46,950 bases of DNA from positions 1 through 46,950 of the forward strand of contig ONPN01000019.1 of assembly GCA_900319695.1 (NCBI GenBank), read 5' to 3'. Position numbers and translations under genes: made by a program. Below, piece by piece: positions 8,577 through 16,937 of the stretch. The stretch's first letter is position 1. Every line of letters begins with the position of its first letter. This stretch comes from an uncultured Eubacteriales bacterium. GTDB lineage: Bacteria; Bacillota; Clostridia; Oscillospirales; Oscillospiraceae. Below the pieces are notes generated by a model that did not search any database, was not told where the DNA came from, and saw only the letters and a program-made list of their open reading frames with translations.

Positions 8577-9509
8577 TCAAATCTCAGGGCCCAGTCTCAC
8601 CACAACCTGCGTGAAATAGTCCGGCAGCTCTGTTTCAAAGCGCATCCGCTCCCCGCTGCGGGGGTGGATGAAGCTGATGCGCCTTGCGTGGAGACATTGG
8701 CCCTCCAGTCCCTTATCCGGGCACTTCGCGCCATAGAGTCCGTCGCCCAGCAGGGGATGTCCGATGCTCGCCATGTGGACGCGGATCTGGTGGGTGCGCC
8801 CGGTCTCAAGTCGGCAGATCACGCGGCAGTAGCCCCGGTAGCGCGAAAGCAGTTCCCAGTGCGTGACGGCGCGCTTGCCGTTTTTCTCAATGACCGCCAT
8901 GCGCTTGCGATCTATCGGATGCCTCCCGACCGGGCGGTCAATGACCCCGGCTTCCTCGCGCAGATTGCCGTTGACCACGGCCTCGTACTCGCGGAACAGG
9001 CTGTGATCCGAGAGCTGCGCGGAGAGGCCGGCGTGGCTGAAATCGTTCTTCGCCGCGACCAGCAGACCCGAGGTGTCCTTGTCGATGCGGTGGACGATGC
9101 CGGGCCGCTGCACGCCGCCGATGCCGGAGAGCGTGTCCCCGCAGTGATAGAGCAGGGCGTTGACCAGAGTCCCGTCCGGATGTCCCGGCGCGGGATGGAC
9201 CACCATGCCGCGGGCCTTGTTGACGACGATGAGGTCAGAGTCCTCATACACCACGTCAAGCGGCAGATTCTGCGGTTCGAGCGGCAGGGCCTCTGTCTCG
9301 GGAAAGGTGAAGAGCAGCACATCCCCCTCGGCGCCGCGCGCATTTTTCTTGACGGTTTTTCCGTTGAGCGTTACGCCGCCCGCCTCTATACATTTCTGGA
9401 TCAGACTGCGAGAGAGATCGGGATAGATGCGCGCGAGGAGAGCGTCGATCCGTTCTCCGCTCTCCTCGGCTGTTAACTGTATCCGTTCTTCGTCCATTGA
9501 ATGATCCAT
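8577..9509 (-). CDS. rluD: RluA/RluD-family pseudouridine synthase
   Basis: The 310-residue enzyme isomerises uridines in rRNA (RluD-like) to pseudouridine. An N-terminal S4 domain (ERIDALLARIYPDLSRSLIQ ... VTLNGKTVKKN) precedes the catalytic domain with the motif HRIDKDTSGLLV, whose aspartate is the catalytic residue, and the TGRTHQIRVHMASIGHPLLGD signature. The ATG overlaps the lspA stop as TAATG, indicating translational coupling. This is the usual lspA-rluD order of Firmicutes. The exact rRNA site is not decided by sequence alone. Confidence 0.92.
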   Translation of the reverse strand: MDHSMDEERIQLTAEESGERIDALLARIYPDLSRSLIQKCIEAGGVTLNGKTVKKNARGAEGDVLLFTFPETEALPLEPQNLPLDVVYEDSDLIVVNKARGMVVHPAPGHPDGTLVNALLYHCGDTLSGIGGVQRPGIVHRIDKDTSGLLVAAKNDFSHAGLSAQLSDHSLFREYEAVVNGNLREEAGVIDRPVGRHPIDRKRMAVIEKNGKRAVTHWELLSRYRGYCRVICRLETGRTHQIRVHMASIGHPLLGDGLYGAKCPDKGLEGQCLHARRISFIHPRSGERMRFETELPDYFTQVVVRLGPEI

Positions 9510-10561
9510 TACTTGAACTCGGCCAGAATGTCGTCCAGGCTGAAATCCTCATCCGCGCTCTCCACGGGCTTGGGAGCAGGCTTCGGCGCGGCAGGCTTCG
9601 GCACGGCGGCTTTTGCTGCGGGTGCCGGCGCGGCAGGCGCGGGCTTGGGTCTGGGCGTCTCGGTCTTCGGCTTGGAAACGGGGGCGTCCATAAGCCGACC
9701 GGCATAGCCATTGGCCTGGCTTTCCTCGGCACGTTCATTGGCAAGCTCCCAGGCGGCAAAGGGGTCGGCAGCCTCGGTCTTGGCCTTGGGCGCGGCTTTC
9801 GTCTCGTTCAGCTCAAAGGCAGGCTCGGCCTTGGCTTTCTTCTTGCCCATGGCGGCGCGCTGCTGAGCCTTGTATTCCTCATACTCCTGCTCATACTTGT
9901 CCTGGCGGGCTTTGCGGGCGGAGCGAACGGCGCTCTTCTTCTCGGGCGAGAGAACCTCGGCCAAATCTCCCGAAGCAGCGCCGGAGGCAGCGGCGGTCTC
10001 GGTCTTTGCGGCTTCCTTTTCGGCTGCTTTCAGGGCCTTGCGCTCCTTGCGAGAGAGTTTTTTCGGCTTTTCCTCTTCTTCGTCGTCCTCATAGAGCACG
10101 TCGATCTTGTCGCTCTCGGGCCGCTCGAAGATCATCGACAGGGCAAAGAGGATCGCAAAGACCGTAATGAAGATGTCCGCGACGTTGAAGATGGCAAAGT
10201 TGAACAGCTCCACCTTAAACATGTCCTGCACATAGCCGTAGATGATGCGGTCGATCATATTGCCGAGGCCGCCGGCCGCGACAAGGACCAGACACCAGCG
10301 GGAGAACTTCCCGCGGATGAAATTGGTGGCCAGTGCGATGATCACCAGCAGCGTGAAGACGCCGGTCGCGACGATGAAGTAGATGCGCGCGCCGCTGCCG
10401 CTGAGGAAGCTGAACGCCGCGCCGTCATTGTGGACGTTCACGAGGCTGAGGACCCCGGGAATGAAAGCCACTACGTCCGCGCCGAAAAGGGTGTCGGAGA
10501 CCCAGAACTTCACGGCCTGGTCAAGGATGATGACAAGAATGCCGACGATTGAATACAGCAT
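9509..10561 (-). CDS. lspA: Signal peptidase II with a long low-complexity C-terminal extension
   Basis: The aspartic protease removes signal peptides from prolipoproteins in the membrane. The first about 155 residues are a standard LspA with four membrane helices. The catalytic aspartates are D104 in GGLGNMIDRI and D129 in FNVADIFI. The ATG at 10561 with GGAG five bases upstream is the start; the longer frame upstream only reads through a repeat. Unusually, about 195 more residues follow: an acidic/basic charged helix (EDDEEEEKPKKLSRKERKA), Ala/Lys/Glu-rich coiled stretches, a Pro/Ala-rich linker, and a terminal peptide DEDFSLDDILAEFK. The normal family length is about 150-170. The extension is cytoplasmic by topology and may bind a partner (inference). 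Confidence 0.93.
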   Translation of the reverse strand: MLYSIVGILVIILDQAVKFWVSDTLFGADVVAFIPGVLSLVNVHNDGAAFSFLSGSGARIYFIVATGVFTLLVIIALATNFIRGKFSRWCLVLVAAGGLGNMIDRIIYGYVQDMFKVELFNFAIFNVADIFITVFAILFALSMIFERPESDKIDVLYEDDEEEEKPKKLSRKERKALKAAEKEAAKTETAAASGAASGDLAEVLSPEKKSAVRSARKARQDKYEQEYEEYKAQQRAAMGKKKAKAEPAFELNETKAAPKAKTEAADPFAAWELANERAEESQANGYAGRLMDAPVSKPKTETPRPKPAPAAPAPAAKAAVPKPAAPKPAPKPVESADEDFSLDDILAEFK

Positions 10562-10620
10562 GGTAACTCCTATCTGCCGGAAATAAATCCGACGTGCGAA
10601 ATGGAAAGAAGGGGAACGTA

Positions 10621-10733
10621 TAGAGAGTGGAGTGTGGAGAGTGGAGTGTGGAGTTATGGTGTCGCTTCGCGACGATTTCAATTCATCCACAAAGCGGATA
10701 CCTCAGCTCCACTCTTCAAGCTCCACACTGTTC
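10621..10733. repeat. Dispersed GAGTGTGGAG-type element, copy 2
   Basis: The left array GAGAGTGGAGTGTGGAGAG ends in GTGTGGAGTTATGG, then hairpin GTCGCTTCGCGAC, an ATTTCAATT centre, a decayed right hairpin (ATCCACAAAGCGGAT), and the inverted array CTCAGCTCCACTCTTC...CTCCACAC. It fills the gap between the ileS stop and the lspA leader. Confidence 0.85.
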
Positions 10734-10735
10734 CG

Positions 10736-13534
10736 TCATTGCTTTGCAATAACTGCGGCACATCTCGGGCAGAGCCCGGTCTCGGGATCGGCGTCGGTCG
10801 AATGCTTCCAGCAGCGCGGGCACTTGACACCGGGGGCCTCGCTGACGGAGATTTCAAGCCCGGCGTTCTTCACGCCGCGCCCGGTGACATGTTCGTCGTC
10901 GGCGTCGTCGTCCGCGATGAGGCACCGGGACACAATGAAGAGCTCCGCAAGGTCCATGTCGGCCACGGCCTCGAGAGTTTCTTTCGCGCTCTCGTCTCTG
11001 GCGCGCAGGACAACGGCGGCCTCAAGGGGCTTGCCGATGCGCTTGGCGCTGCGGGCGGCCTCCAGCACACCGTTGACGTCGTCGCGCAGGGCGACCAGCT
11101 TGTCCCACTTCGCCATCTCTTCATCGGAGAGGGCGTAGTCGGTGAAAGCGGCGTTCATGCGGTTGAGCAGAATGTTGCGCGTGTCGTCACCGGCGCGGTG
11201 CGGCATGGCCTGCCAGATCTCGTCGCAGGTGAAGGCGAGGATCGGGGCAAACATGCGGGTCATGGTGTCGAGGATCAGGAACAGAGCGGTCTGCGCGCTG
11301 CGGCGCAGCTGCCCGTCGCGTTCCTCACAGTAGAGGCGATCCTTGATGATGTCGAGGTAGAAGCTCGAAAGCTCCACCACGCAGAAGTCGTTGATCGCGT
11401 GGGAGACCGTGTGGAACTCATAGTCGTTGTAAGCCTGCGCGACCTTGGCGATCAGCTCGTTGAGCTTGGTGACGGCCCAGCGGTCGAGGGGCAGCATCTC
11501 CGCGGGGGAGACGAGCTTGTCCGCATCGAAGCCCTCAAGGTTGCCGAGGCAGTAGCGGGCGGTGTTGCGGAACTTGAGGTAGTTCTGGCTGAGCTGCTTG
11601 AAGATTTCCTTGGAGCAGCGCACATCCACATGGTAGTCGGCGGAGCCCGCCCAGAGGCGAATCATGTCCGCGCCGAACTCCTTGATCATATCAGCGGGGT
11701 CGATGCCGTTGCCGAGGGACTTGTGCATGGCCTTGCCCTCGCCGTCGACAGTCCAGCCGTGGGTCAGGCACTCTTTGTAGGGCGCGCCCTGGTTCAGCGC
11801 GCCGACAGCGGTCAGCAGGGAGGACTGGAACCAGCCTCTGTACTGGTCGCCGCCCTCCATGTACATGTCGGCAGGCCAGAAGCCCTGGTCGCGCTTCATG
11901 GCGGCAAAGTGAGTGGAGCCGGAGTCAAACCATCCGTCGAGGGTGTTGGTCTCCTGGACAAAGTGGGTGCCGCCGCAGTGGGGGCAGACAAAGCCCTGGG
12001 GCAGGATCTCGGATGCCGGACGGTCAAACCAGGCGTTGGAGCCCTCTTTCTCAAACAGCTTTGCCACAGCCTCAATGCTCTCCTCGGTGCAGACCGGCTT
12101 TTTGCAGTCCTCACAGTAGAACACGGGGATGGGCAGACCCCAGCGGCGCTGACGGGAGATGCACCAGTCGGCGCGCTCGCGGATCATGGCGGCCATGCGC
12201 TCCTTACCCCAGGCGGGGAGCCAGCGCACATCATCGCAGGCGGCGACGGCGTCCTCTTTAAAGGAGTCAACCGAGCAGAACCACTGCGGGGTGGCGCGGA
12301 AGATGATCGGGTGCTTGCAGCGCCAGCAGTGCGGGTAGGAGTGGACGATGTTCTCAGACGCGAAGAGAACGCCGCTTTCTTTCATGTCGGCGAGGATGAC
12401 GGGGTTGGATTCCTCGGTGCCGAGCCCGGCGTACTTGCCGGCATACTCGGTGTGGCGGCCCTGATCGTCCACGGGGACAACCATCTCCAGCCCGTAACGG
12501 GTGCAGGTGTTGTAGTCGTCCGCGCCGAAGCCGGGAGCGGTGTGGACACAGCCCGTACCGGAGTCCATGGTGACGTAGTCGGCCAGCATCAGCAGACTGG
12601 TCTTCGGCAGGAAGGGATGGTCTGCGAGCATGTACTCGAAGAAGCGGCCCTCGTGGGTCTCGACGATCTCCCAGGACTCAACGCCGCCCGCCTTCATGAC
12701 AGCGGGAATCAGCGCCTCGGCCATAATCAGCATCTCGCCGTTCGGCAGCTTTACGATCGCGTAGCTGTCGCCGGGGGAGAGGGTGATGCCGAGGTTGCCG
12801 GGCAGGGTCCAGGTCGTGGTGGTCCAGATCAGGAAGAAGAGCTTCGACTTGTCCAGATGGCTCAGCTTGCCCTTGTCGTCGTGCATCGGGAACTTGACGT
12901 AGACGGTGGTGACGGGGTCGTCCTGGTACTCGATTTCAGCCTCGGCGAGAGCGGTCTCGTCGTGGGCGCACCAGTAGACGGGCTTGAAGCCCTTGTAGAT
13001 GTGGCCGTTGCGGTACATCTTGCCGAAGATGCGCACCTCGTCCGCCTCAAAGCCCTTGTTCATGGTGAGGTAGGGGTGATCCCAGTCGGCAACGACGCCC
13101 AGGCGCTTGAAGCCGTCCATCTGGCGGTGAACGTACTTCTCGGCGTACTTGTGGCAGGCGGAGCGGAAATCCGCCACGCTCATGGCCTTGTGATTGAGCT
13201 TCTGCTCCTTGATGATGGCGGACTCAATGGGCATGCCGTGGTTATCCCAGCCGGGGATGTAGGGCGTCCAATAGCCGCGCATGGCATAAGAGCGCACGAT
13301 GAAATCTTTGATGCACTTGTTGAGGGCGTGACCCATATGGATGTCGCCGTTGGAGAAGGGAGGTCCGTCGTGCAGGGAGAAGCGGGGGCCGCCCTCATTC
13401 TTTTTCAGGGTCTCGTTATAGAGATCGAGCTCTTCCCATTTTTTAAGCATATCCGGCTCGCGCTTGGGAAGGCCGGCGCGCATCGGAAAGTCGGTTTTCG
13501 GCAGATTCAGTGTGGCGTTAAAGTCCTGTGACAT
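10736..13534 (-). CDS. ileS: Isoleucyl-tRNA synthetase
   Basis: The 932-residue class I synthetase charges tRNA-Ile. The HIGH signature is HMGHALNK (after DGPPFSNGDI) and the KMSKS-like loop is AMHKSLGNG, a form common in clostridial IleRS. The CP1 editing domain lies between them (TTTTWTLPGNLGITL). The C-terminus has the zinc-ribbon cysteines CPRCWKH ... CPRCAAVIAKQ. The length is normal for the bacterial type. It lies between divIVA and lspA, the usual Firmicute order. I looked for a T-box leader in the about 90 bases upstream and found none. Confidence 0.97.
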   Translation of the reverse strand: MSQDFNATLNLPKTDFPMRAGLPKREPDMLKKWEELDLYNETLKKNEGGPRFSLHDGPPFSNGDIHMGHALNKCIKDFIVRSYAMRGYWTPYIPGWDNHGMPIESAIIKEQKLNHKAMSVADFRSACHKYAEKYVHRQMDGFKRLGVVADWDHPYLTMNKGFEADEVRIFGKMYRNGHIYKGFKPVYWCAHDETALAEAEIEYQDDPVTTVYVKFPMHDDKGKLSHLDKSKLFFLIWTTTTWTLPGNLGITLSPGDSYAIVKLPNGEMLIMAEALIPAVMKAGGVESWEIVETHEGRFFEYMLADHPFLPKTSLLMLADYVTMDSGTGCVHTAPGFGADDYNTCTRYGLEMVVPVDDQGRHTEYAGKYAGLGTEESNPVILADMKESGVLFASENIVHSYPHCWRCKHPIIFRATPQWFCSVDSFKEDAVAACDDVRWLPAWGKERMAAMIRERADWCISRQRRWGLPIPVFYCEDCKKPVCTEESIEAVAKLFEKEGSNAWFDRPASEILPQGFVCPHCGGTHFVQETNTLDGWFDSGSTHFAAMKRDQGFWPADMYMEGGDQYRGWFQSSLLTAVGALNQGAPYKECLTHGWTVDGEGKAMHKSLGNGIDPADMIKEFGADMIRLWAGSADYHVDVRCSKEIFKQLSQNYLKFRNTARYCLGNLEGFDADKLVSPAEMLPLDRWAVTKLNELIAKVAQAYNDYEFHTVSHAINDFCVVELSSFYLDIIKDRLYCEERDGQLRRSAQTALFLILDTMTRMFAPILAFTCDEIWQAMPHRAGDDTRNILLNRMNAAFTDYALSDEEMAKWDKLVALRDDVNGVLEAARSAKRIGKPLEAAVVLRARDESAKETLEAVADMDLAELFIVSRCLIADDDADDEHVTGRGVKNAGLEISVSEAPGVKCPRCWKHSTDADPETGLCPRCAAVIAKQ

Positions 13535-13575
13535 GTGTTTACGGCTCCTGTAAAAGTATCTGTGTAACGGGATAA

Positions 13576-13603
13576 CGGGACGCCCGCCTGCGCGAGCGTC
13601 CCG
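13576..13603. other. Hairpin in the divIVA-ileS gap
   Basis: There is a perfect 8-bp stem, CGGGACGC (13576-13583) with GCGTCCCG (13596-13603), and a 12-base loop. No U-tract follows on either strand, so it is not a clear terminator. It may attenuate or stabilise the divIVA-ileS transcript. Confidence 0.45.
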
Positions 13604-13626
13604 GATCAGTCAGTTTGCTGTCCGAA

Positions 13627-14289
13627 TCAGAGGGTGAAGGGCTGGGTGTTCTCCAGCTTGCGCTGTCTCGGGCGGTAGTTGGTTGCATCGTCGGCAATGT
13701 CCAGCTTGACGCTGTCGGCCTGGAGACGGGCGGCGCTGTTCTCAATGGCGCGGACGGTCTCGTCGACGTCGGGCTCCTCAGCCTCAACCGCGGGCGCAGC
13801 TTCTTCCGCCTCTTCCTCTTCTTCCTCAACGGCGACGCCCAGGTCGCCCGCAATGGCCTCCAGCTTGCCGATCTGCGCGGTGCAGACGGCCTTGGCGGCC
13901 TCAATGTACTTGGCGGCGGCGGCCTTCGCGTCGGCGAGGCGCTTCTCCTCAGCGTCGGCGCGGTCGGAAATGGAGCCGATGGTCTCTCTGGCCTTGGCCT
14001 CGGCCTCGGCAATGGTGTTGGCGGCGCGCTGGCGGGCCTCGCTCTCAATCTGCACGGCGAGCTTCTGCGCCGAGAGGATGGCGGCGTTGAGCGCTTCCTC
14101 GTTGGAGCGGTATTCCTCGATCTTGTCGACGAGGACCTTCATCTTGCTCTTGAGAACGGCGTTCTCCTTCTGGGTCGCGGCGACGTCGTCGGCCAGCTCC
14201 TCCAGAAACTCGTCAACGGAGGCCATATCGTAACCGTTGATGCGCGCTCTCTCAAAACCTTTCTCGCGAATATCCTGTGCAGTAATCAT
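13627..14289 (-). CDS. divIVA: DivIVA-domain cell-division protein
   Basis: The 220-residue coiled-coil protein belongs to the DivIVA family, which senses curved membrane at poles and septa. The N-terminal membrane-binding domain is present (TAQDIREKGFERARINGYD, VDEFLEELADDV), followed by a long coiled coil to about residue 150. A Glu/Ala-rich stretch (EEEEEEAEEAAPAVEAEE) and a tail NYRPRQRKLENTQPF follow. The gene lies between sepF and ileS, where DivIVA is found in Bacillus and relatives. The coiled coil is Ala-rich, in line with the GC-rich genome. Confidence 0.92.
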   Translation of the reverse strand: MITAQDIREKGFERARINGYDMASVDEFLEELADDVAATQKENAVLKSKMKVLVDKIEEYRSNEEALNAAILSAQKLAVQIESEARQRAANTIAEAEAKARETIGSISDRADAEEKRLADAKAAAAKYIEAAKAVCTAQIGKLEAIAGDLGVAVEEEEEEAEEAAPAVEAEEPDVDETVRAIENSAARLQADSVKLDIADDATNYRPRQRKLENTQPFTL

Positions 14290-14326
14290 AGCTTATCCAC
14301 CTTTCCAATCTTTTGCGACCTACAGG

Positions 14327-14923
14327 TCAAAAATAGTGTCCGGAGCTCTCCGGCTGCTGTTCTGTCTGTTGCTGCTGCTGCGGCTGCATACCCAATATAT
14401 CTACATTCTGCGGGGTAATGAAATACGTTTTGGCTGACACGGGGGTGATCTTCCCGCCGAGGGCGAAGGCGATGCCGGACAGAAAGTCCAGAAGACGCCG
14501 CGCGGTCTCGGCCGGGACGCTCTCGAGCGTCATCACGCAGGTCATGTCCTGCTGCAGATAACTCACAAGCTCGCCCGCCTCGTCAAAGGTCTTGGGGCTG
14601 AACAGAAGGACGGAGGTGTCCTTGCCGCCGAAGTTCATGGTGCGCTCCCGCCTCGGCTTGCCTGCGCCGGAGGCCGCTTTCTTCAATCCTCCGAAGATGC
14701 CGCCGCCGGATTCCGCCGGCTTTTTCGGCTGAGCCTCCTCGGCGGGGGCGGGGGTTCCGCCGGGATCGGCGAAGGCATTTTCAAACGCCATCTGCGCTGC
14801 GCTGACGGGGGCCTTCTGCTCACTCTTTGGCTGGGGCCTCAGACTCTGGTCCGAACCCTCAAAGAAATCCTCGTCATCGTCGTAGGGCTGCGTCAGTTTT
14901 TTCAATCCATCCATGAAACCCAT
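14327..14923 (-). CDS. sepF: SepF cell-division protein
   Basis: The 198-residue protein links FtsZ to the membrane at the septum. It has the N-terminal amphipathic membrane helix (MGFMDGLKKLTQP), an acidic and Pro-rich linker, and the SepF globular domain (KDTSVLLFSPKTFDEAGELV, RRLLDFLSGIAFALGGKITPVSAKTYFITPQNVDI). The C-terminus is Gln-rich. A GGAGG precedes the ATG by six bases. It lies between yggS and divIVA; ylmG and ylmH, often found between sepF and divIVA, are absent. Confidence 0.93.
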   Translation of the reverse strand: MGFMDGLKKLTQPYDDDEDFFEGSDQSLRPQPKSEQKAPVSAAQMAFENAFADPGGTPAPAEEAQPKKPAESGGGIFGGLKKAASGAGKPRRERTMNFGGKDTSVLLFSPKTFDEAGELVSYLQQDMTCVMTLESVPAETARRLLDFLSGIAFALGGKITPVSAKTYFITPQNVDILGMQPQQQQQTEQQPESSGHYF

Positions 14924-14947
14924 GGCAATCCTCCAGTTCGCGGGCTG

Positions 14948-15655
14948 TCAGTTCTGCCCGACGGGGTAATGGCGCTGCCCGAAGATGGCCGTGCCGACAC
15001 GCACCATATTCGCCCCGCAGGCAATAGCGGCCTCGTAATCGCCGCTCATACCCATAGACATAAAATCCATATGTACATTATCGTATTTTTTTTCGCCATT
15101 GTCAATAAAAAGCTGTCGCAAAAGACGGAAATATGGAAGATTCTCCTCCGGCGCACGGCAAATCGGGGGGATGGTCATGAGTCCGCGCACCCGAATCCCG
15201 GGATAATTCCCCGCTTTTTGAAGCAAAGCGGGCAGCTCCTCGGGCGCAATGCCGGACTTGGAGGCCTCATAGCCGGTGTTAATTTCCAGCAGAATGTCCT
15301 GGACGAGCCCGCGTTTTTCGGCCTGACGAGAGATCTCCTTCATCAGTCCCTCGCTGTCCACGCTGTGGATCAGAGACACGAGACCGACAAGGTACTTGGC
15401 CTTGTTTTTCTGCAAGGTCCCGATGAAGTGGAGCTCAGCCCCCTCATAGGCCCCCTGCTCATGCTTTTCCAAAAGCTCCTGCACGCGGTTCTCGCCGCAG
15501 CAGGGGAGCCCCGCCGCGATCGCCTCCCGCACGCGGGCGGCATCGTTCATCTTCGTCGCACCGACAAGCAGGATCTCGTTGGGGTCGCGTCCGGCGGCCT
15601 CCGCTGCCCGCGCAATATTTGCCTTGACCTGCGCTATGTTTTCCGCAATGGACAT
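14948..15655 (-). CDS. yggS: PLP homeostasis protein, YggS/YlmE family
   Basis: The 235-residue alanine-racemase-like barrel binds pyridoxal phosphate and controls B6 and amino-acid balance. The PLP lysine is in LLVGATKMNDAARVREAI (the usual motif is AVSKxxP). Other signatures are CGENRVQELLEKHE, LHFIGTLQKNKAKYLVG, LEINTGYEASKSGI and DFMSMGMSGDYEAAIACGANMVRVGTAIFG. The gene heads the yggS-sepF-divIVA-ileS-lspA-rluD series on the minus strand, as ylmE does in Bacillus. Confidence 0.92.
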   Translation of the reverse strand: MSIAENIAQVKANIARAAEAAGRDPNEILLVGATKMNDAARVREAIAAGLPCCGENRVQELLEKHEQGAYEGAELHFIGTLQKNKAKYLVGLVSLIHSVDSEGLMKEISRQAEKRGLVQDILLEINTGYEASKSGIAPEELPALLQKAGNYPGIRVRGLMTIPPICRAPEENLPYFRLLRQLFIDNGEKKYDNVHMDFMSMGMSGDYEAAIACGANMVRVGTAIFGQRHYPVGQN

Positions 15656-16017
15656 AGTATGACCTTCTTTATCTGTGATATGGAAATCTTAATATAGTAC
15701 GTTGTTTCTTGTAAAACTTGGTGTTATGCCGTAGGGGCGGCTATCAGCCGCCCGGCAGAGCAATGTCGTTTTTCTGCTTTTTTGTTGGGCAAATTCGTAC
15801 AGCCTGCGGATTCGCCCAACGGTTCGCACCTGTTGTCGATCCTCCGCGCGGGCGGATGCTATCCGCCCCTACGGTGATGATCGTACAGTTTTATCGGAAA
15901 CATAGTAGTAGGGGAGATGCCTGTCCCCTCCCGGCGGCAGACCCTGCTATCTGCGGATGCGCCGAGGCGAACACGGGAAATATTCGTTGCACTGCCGGGC
16001 GTCCGCAGGGGTCGCCC
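15656..16017. repeat. Gene-free stretch with palindromic GTAGGGGCGG-type repeats
   Basis: About 360 bases without a supported gene. They hold several GC-rich palindromic units: GTAGGGGCGGCTATCAGCCG near 15732, GGGCGGATGCTATCCGCCC near 15853, TAGTAGGGGAGATGCCTGTC near 15906 and GCAGGGGTCGCCCCTACGG at 16006-16024. The last runs into the stop codon of the next gene. The upstream part also contains the yggS leader. This looks like a cluster of extragenic palindromes of one family. Confidence 0.7.
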
Positions 16018-16641
16018 CTACGGTATGATTTCACCATTGACGATTCTAAGTCTGTACAGCTCCTCCGGAAACTCCGTGAGCCTGAAAACCAGCATCCGCC
16101 GGCCAAGAGCGTCGGCGGTGACAGAAAGGAGCTGTGCCGGGCACTCGCCCAGATCGTCCAGACGGAGCCGGACAGGGCCGGGGAGCGGAGGCTCGTTTCC
16201 GTCAAAGAGCGCTGCGAGCAGGAGCGTGAAGCCGTAGACCAGCCGCCCCGCCTGTGCGTCGTTCTCCGGCGCTCCGGCGGCGAGAAGGTTTTCCAGCTGT
16301 TCCGGCGTGAGGCTGTCGAGCCCCTCCGGACTCAGCGCTTCCCAGCCGTCGCAGCCGATAAAGTACAGGGCGCTCTCGTCCCCGGTCTCCCCGGCGGAGA
16401 GCCGCGCCCCGTCATCAGCGTCGGGGAACGCGCCCGCTTCCACGGCCCTTTCGCGGCGGATCAGCAGACCGCACAGGCGTCCGCCCGGGGGAACGGGCTC
16501 CGACTCTTCCGCGGGAGCCGGGGCCTCATCTGAGGAAATACGCAGATACAGGGCCGCGGCGCTCCAGCCGCAGAGCGAGGCAAACAGCAGCGCCGCGAGT
16601 ATGTGGTAGAACAGACGTTCCCCGCCGCGCTCAGTCCTCAC
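16018..16641 (-). CDS. Single-pass membrane/exported protein of unknown function, overlapping hfq
   Basis: I do not recognise the family. The likely start is a GTG at 16641 inside the end of hfq (GTGAGGACTGA), an 11-base overlap giving about 207 residues beginning [13 protein letters not shown]. One hydrophobic helix follows ([21 protein letters not shown]), then a long acidic, Pro/Gly-rich extracytoplasmic region. Its frame uses the same GC-rich codon pattern as its neighbours. The stop TAG is contributed by a GTAGGGGCG repeat unit. Position suggests it belongs to the mutL-miaA-hfq operon. The start is the least certain point. Confidence 0.65.
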   Translation of the reverse strand: MRTERGGERLFYHILAALLFASLCGWSAAALYLRISSDEAPAPAEESEPVPPGGRLCGLLIRRERAVEAGAFPDADDGARLSAGETGDESALYFIGCDGWEALSPEGLDSLTPEQLENLLAAGAPENDAQAGRLVYGFTLLLAALFDGNEPPLPGPVRLRLDDLGECPAQLLSVTADALGRRMLVFRLTEFPEELYRLRIVNGEIIP

Positions 16642-16858
16642 TGTCGAAGGCGATGGGCCGCGGCGGCACCACGGTGGAGATCGCGTGCTTGTAGATGAGC
16701 TGCTGCCGTCCGTCGGAATCGAGCACCACGGTGAAGCCGTCGAAGCCGCGCACAACGCCGTGGAGCTGGAAGCCGTTCATCAAAAACATGGTGACGACGG
16801 CCTTCTCGCGCCGAAGCTGGTTGAGGAATTGATCCTGGAGATTTTGCGTTTTCTGCAT
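16631..16858 (-). CDS. hfq: RNA chaperone Hfq
   Basis: The 75-residue Sm-like protein forms a hexamer that binds sRNA and mRNA. Sm1 is [21 protein letters not shown] with [14 protein letters not shown], and Sm2 is [10 protein letters not shown], a match to the YKHAI signature. The ATG at 16858 has AGGAG eight bases upstream; the GTG three codons earlier overlaps that SD and is unlikely. The C-terminus is short, as in Gram-positives. It follows miaA, the common mutL-miaA-hfq order. Confidence 0.95.
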   Translation of the reverse strand: MQKTQNLQDQFLNQLRREKAVVTMFLMNGFQLHGVVRGFDGFTVVLDSDGRQQLIYKHAISTVVPPRPIAFDSED

Positions 16859-16937
16859 TTCAGCCACTCCTTTTTTTGCGGAGCGGCCTGCTTTCCCGCC
16901 GCCCCGTCATAAGTAATCTGCGCGGTAAATCCACGCT

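Noticed and set aside
10562-10690. Upstream extension of lspA
   Set aside because: The extra codons read through repeat copy 2; the ATG at 10561 has GGAG and begins the first membrane helix.
10601-13531. Long plus-strand open frame opposite ileS (about 976 codons)
   Set aside because: It is the mirror of the GC-rich ileS coding strand, has no protein-family match, and ileS is unmistakable on the minus strand.
13535-13626. T-box leader for ileS
   Set aside because: No GGTGGNACCGCG antiterminator motif or specifier stem was found; only an 8-bp hairpin is present.
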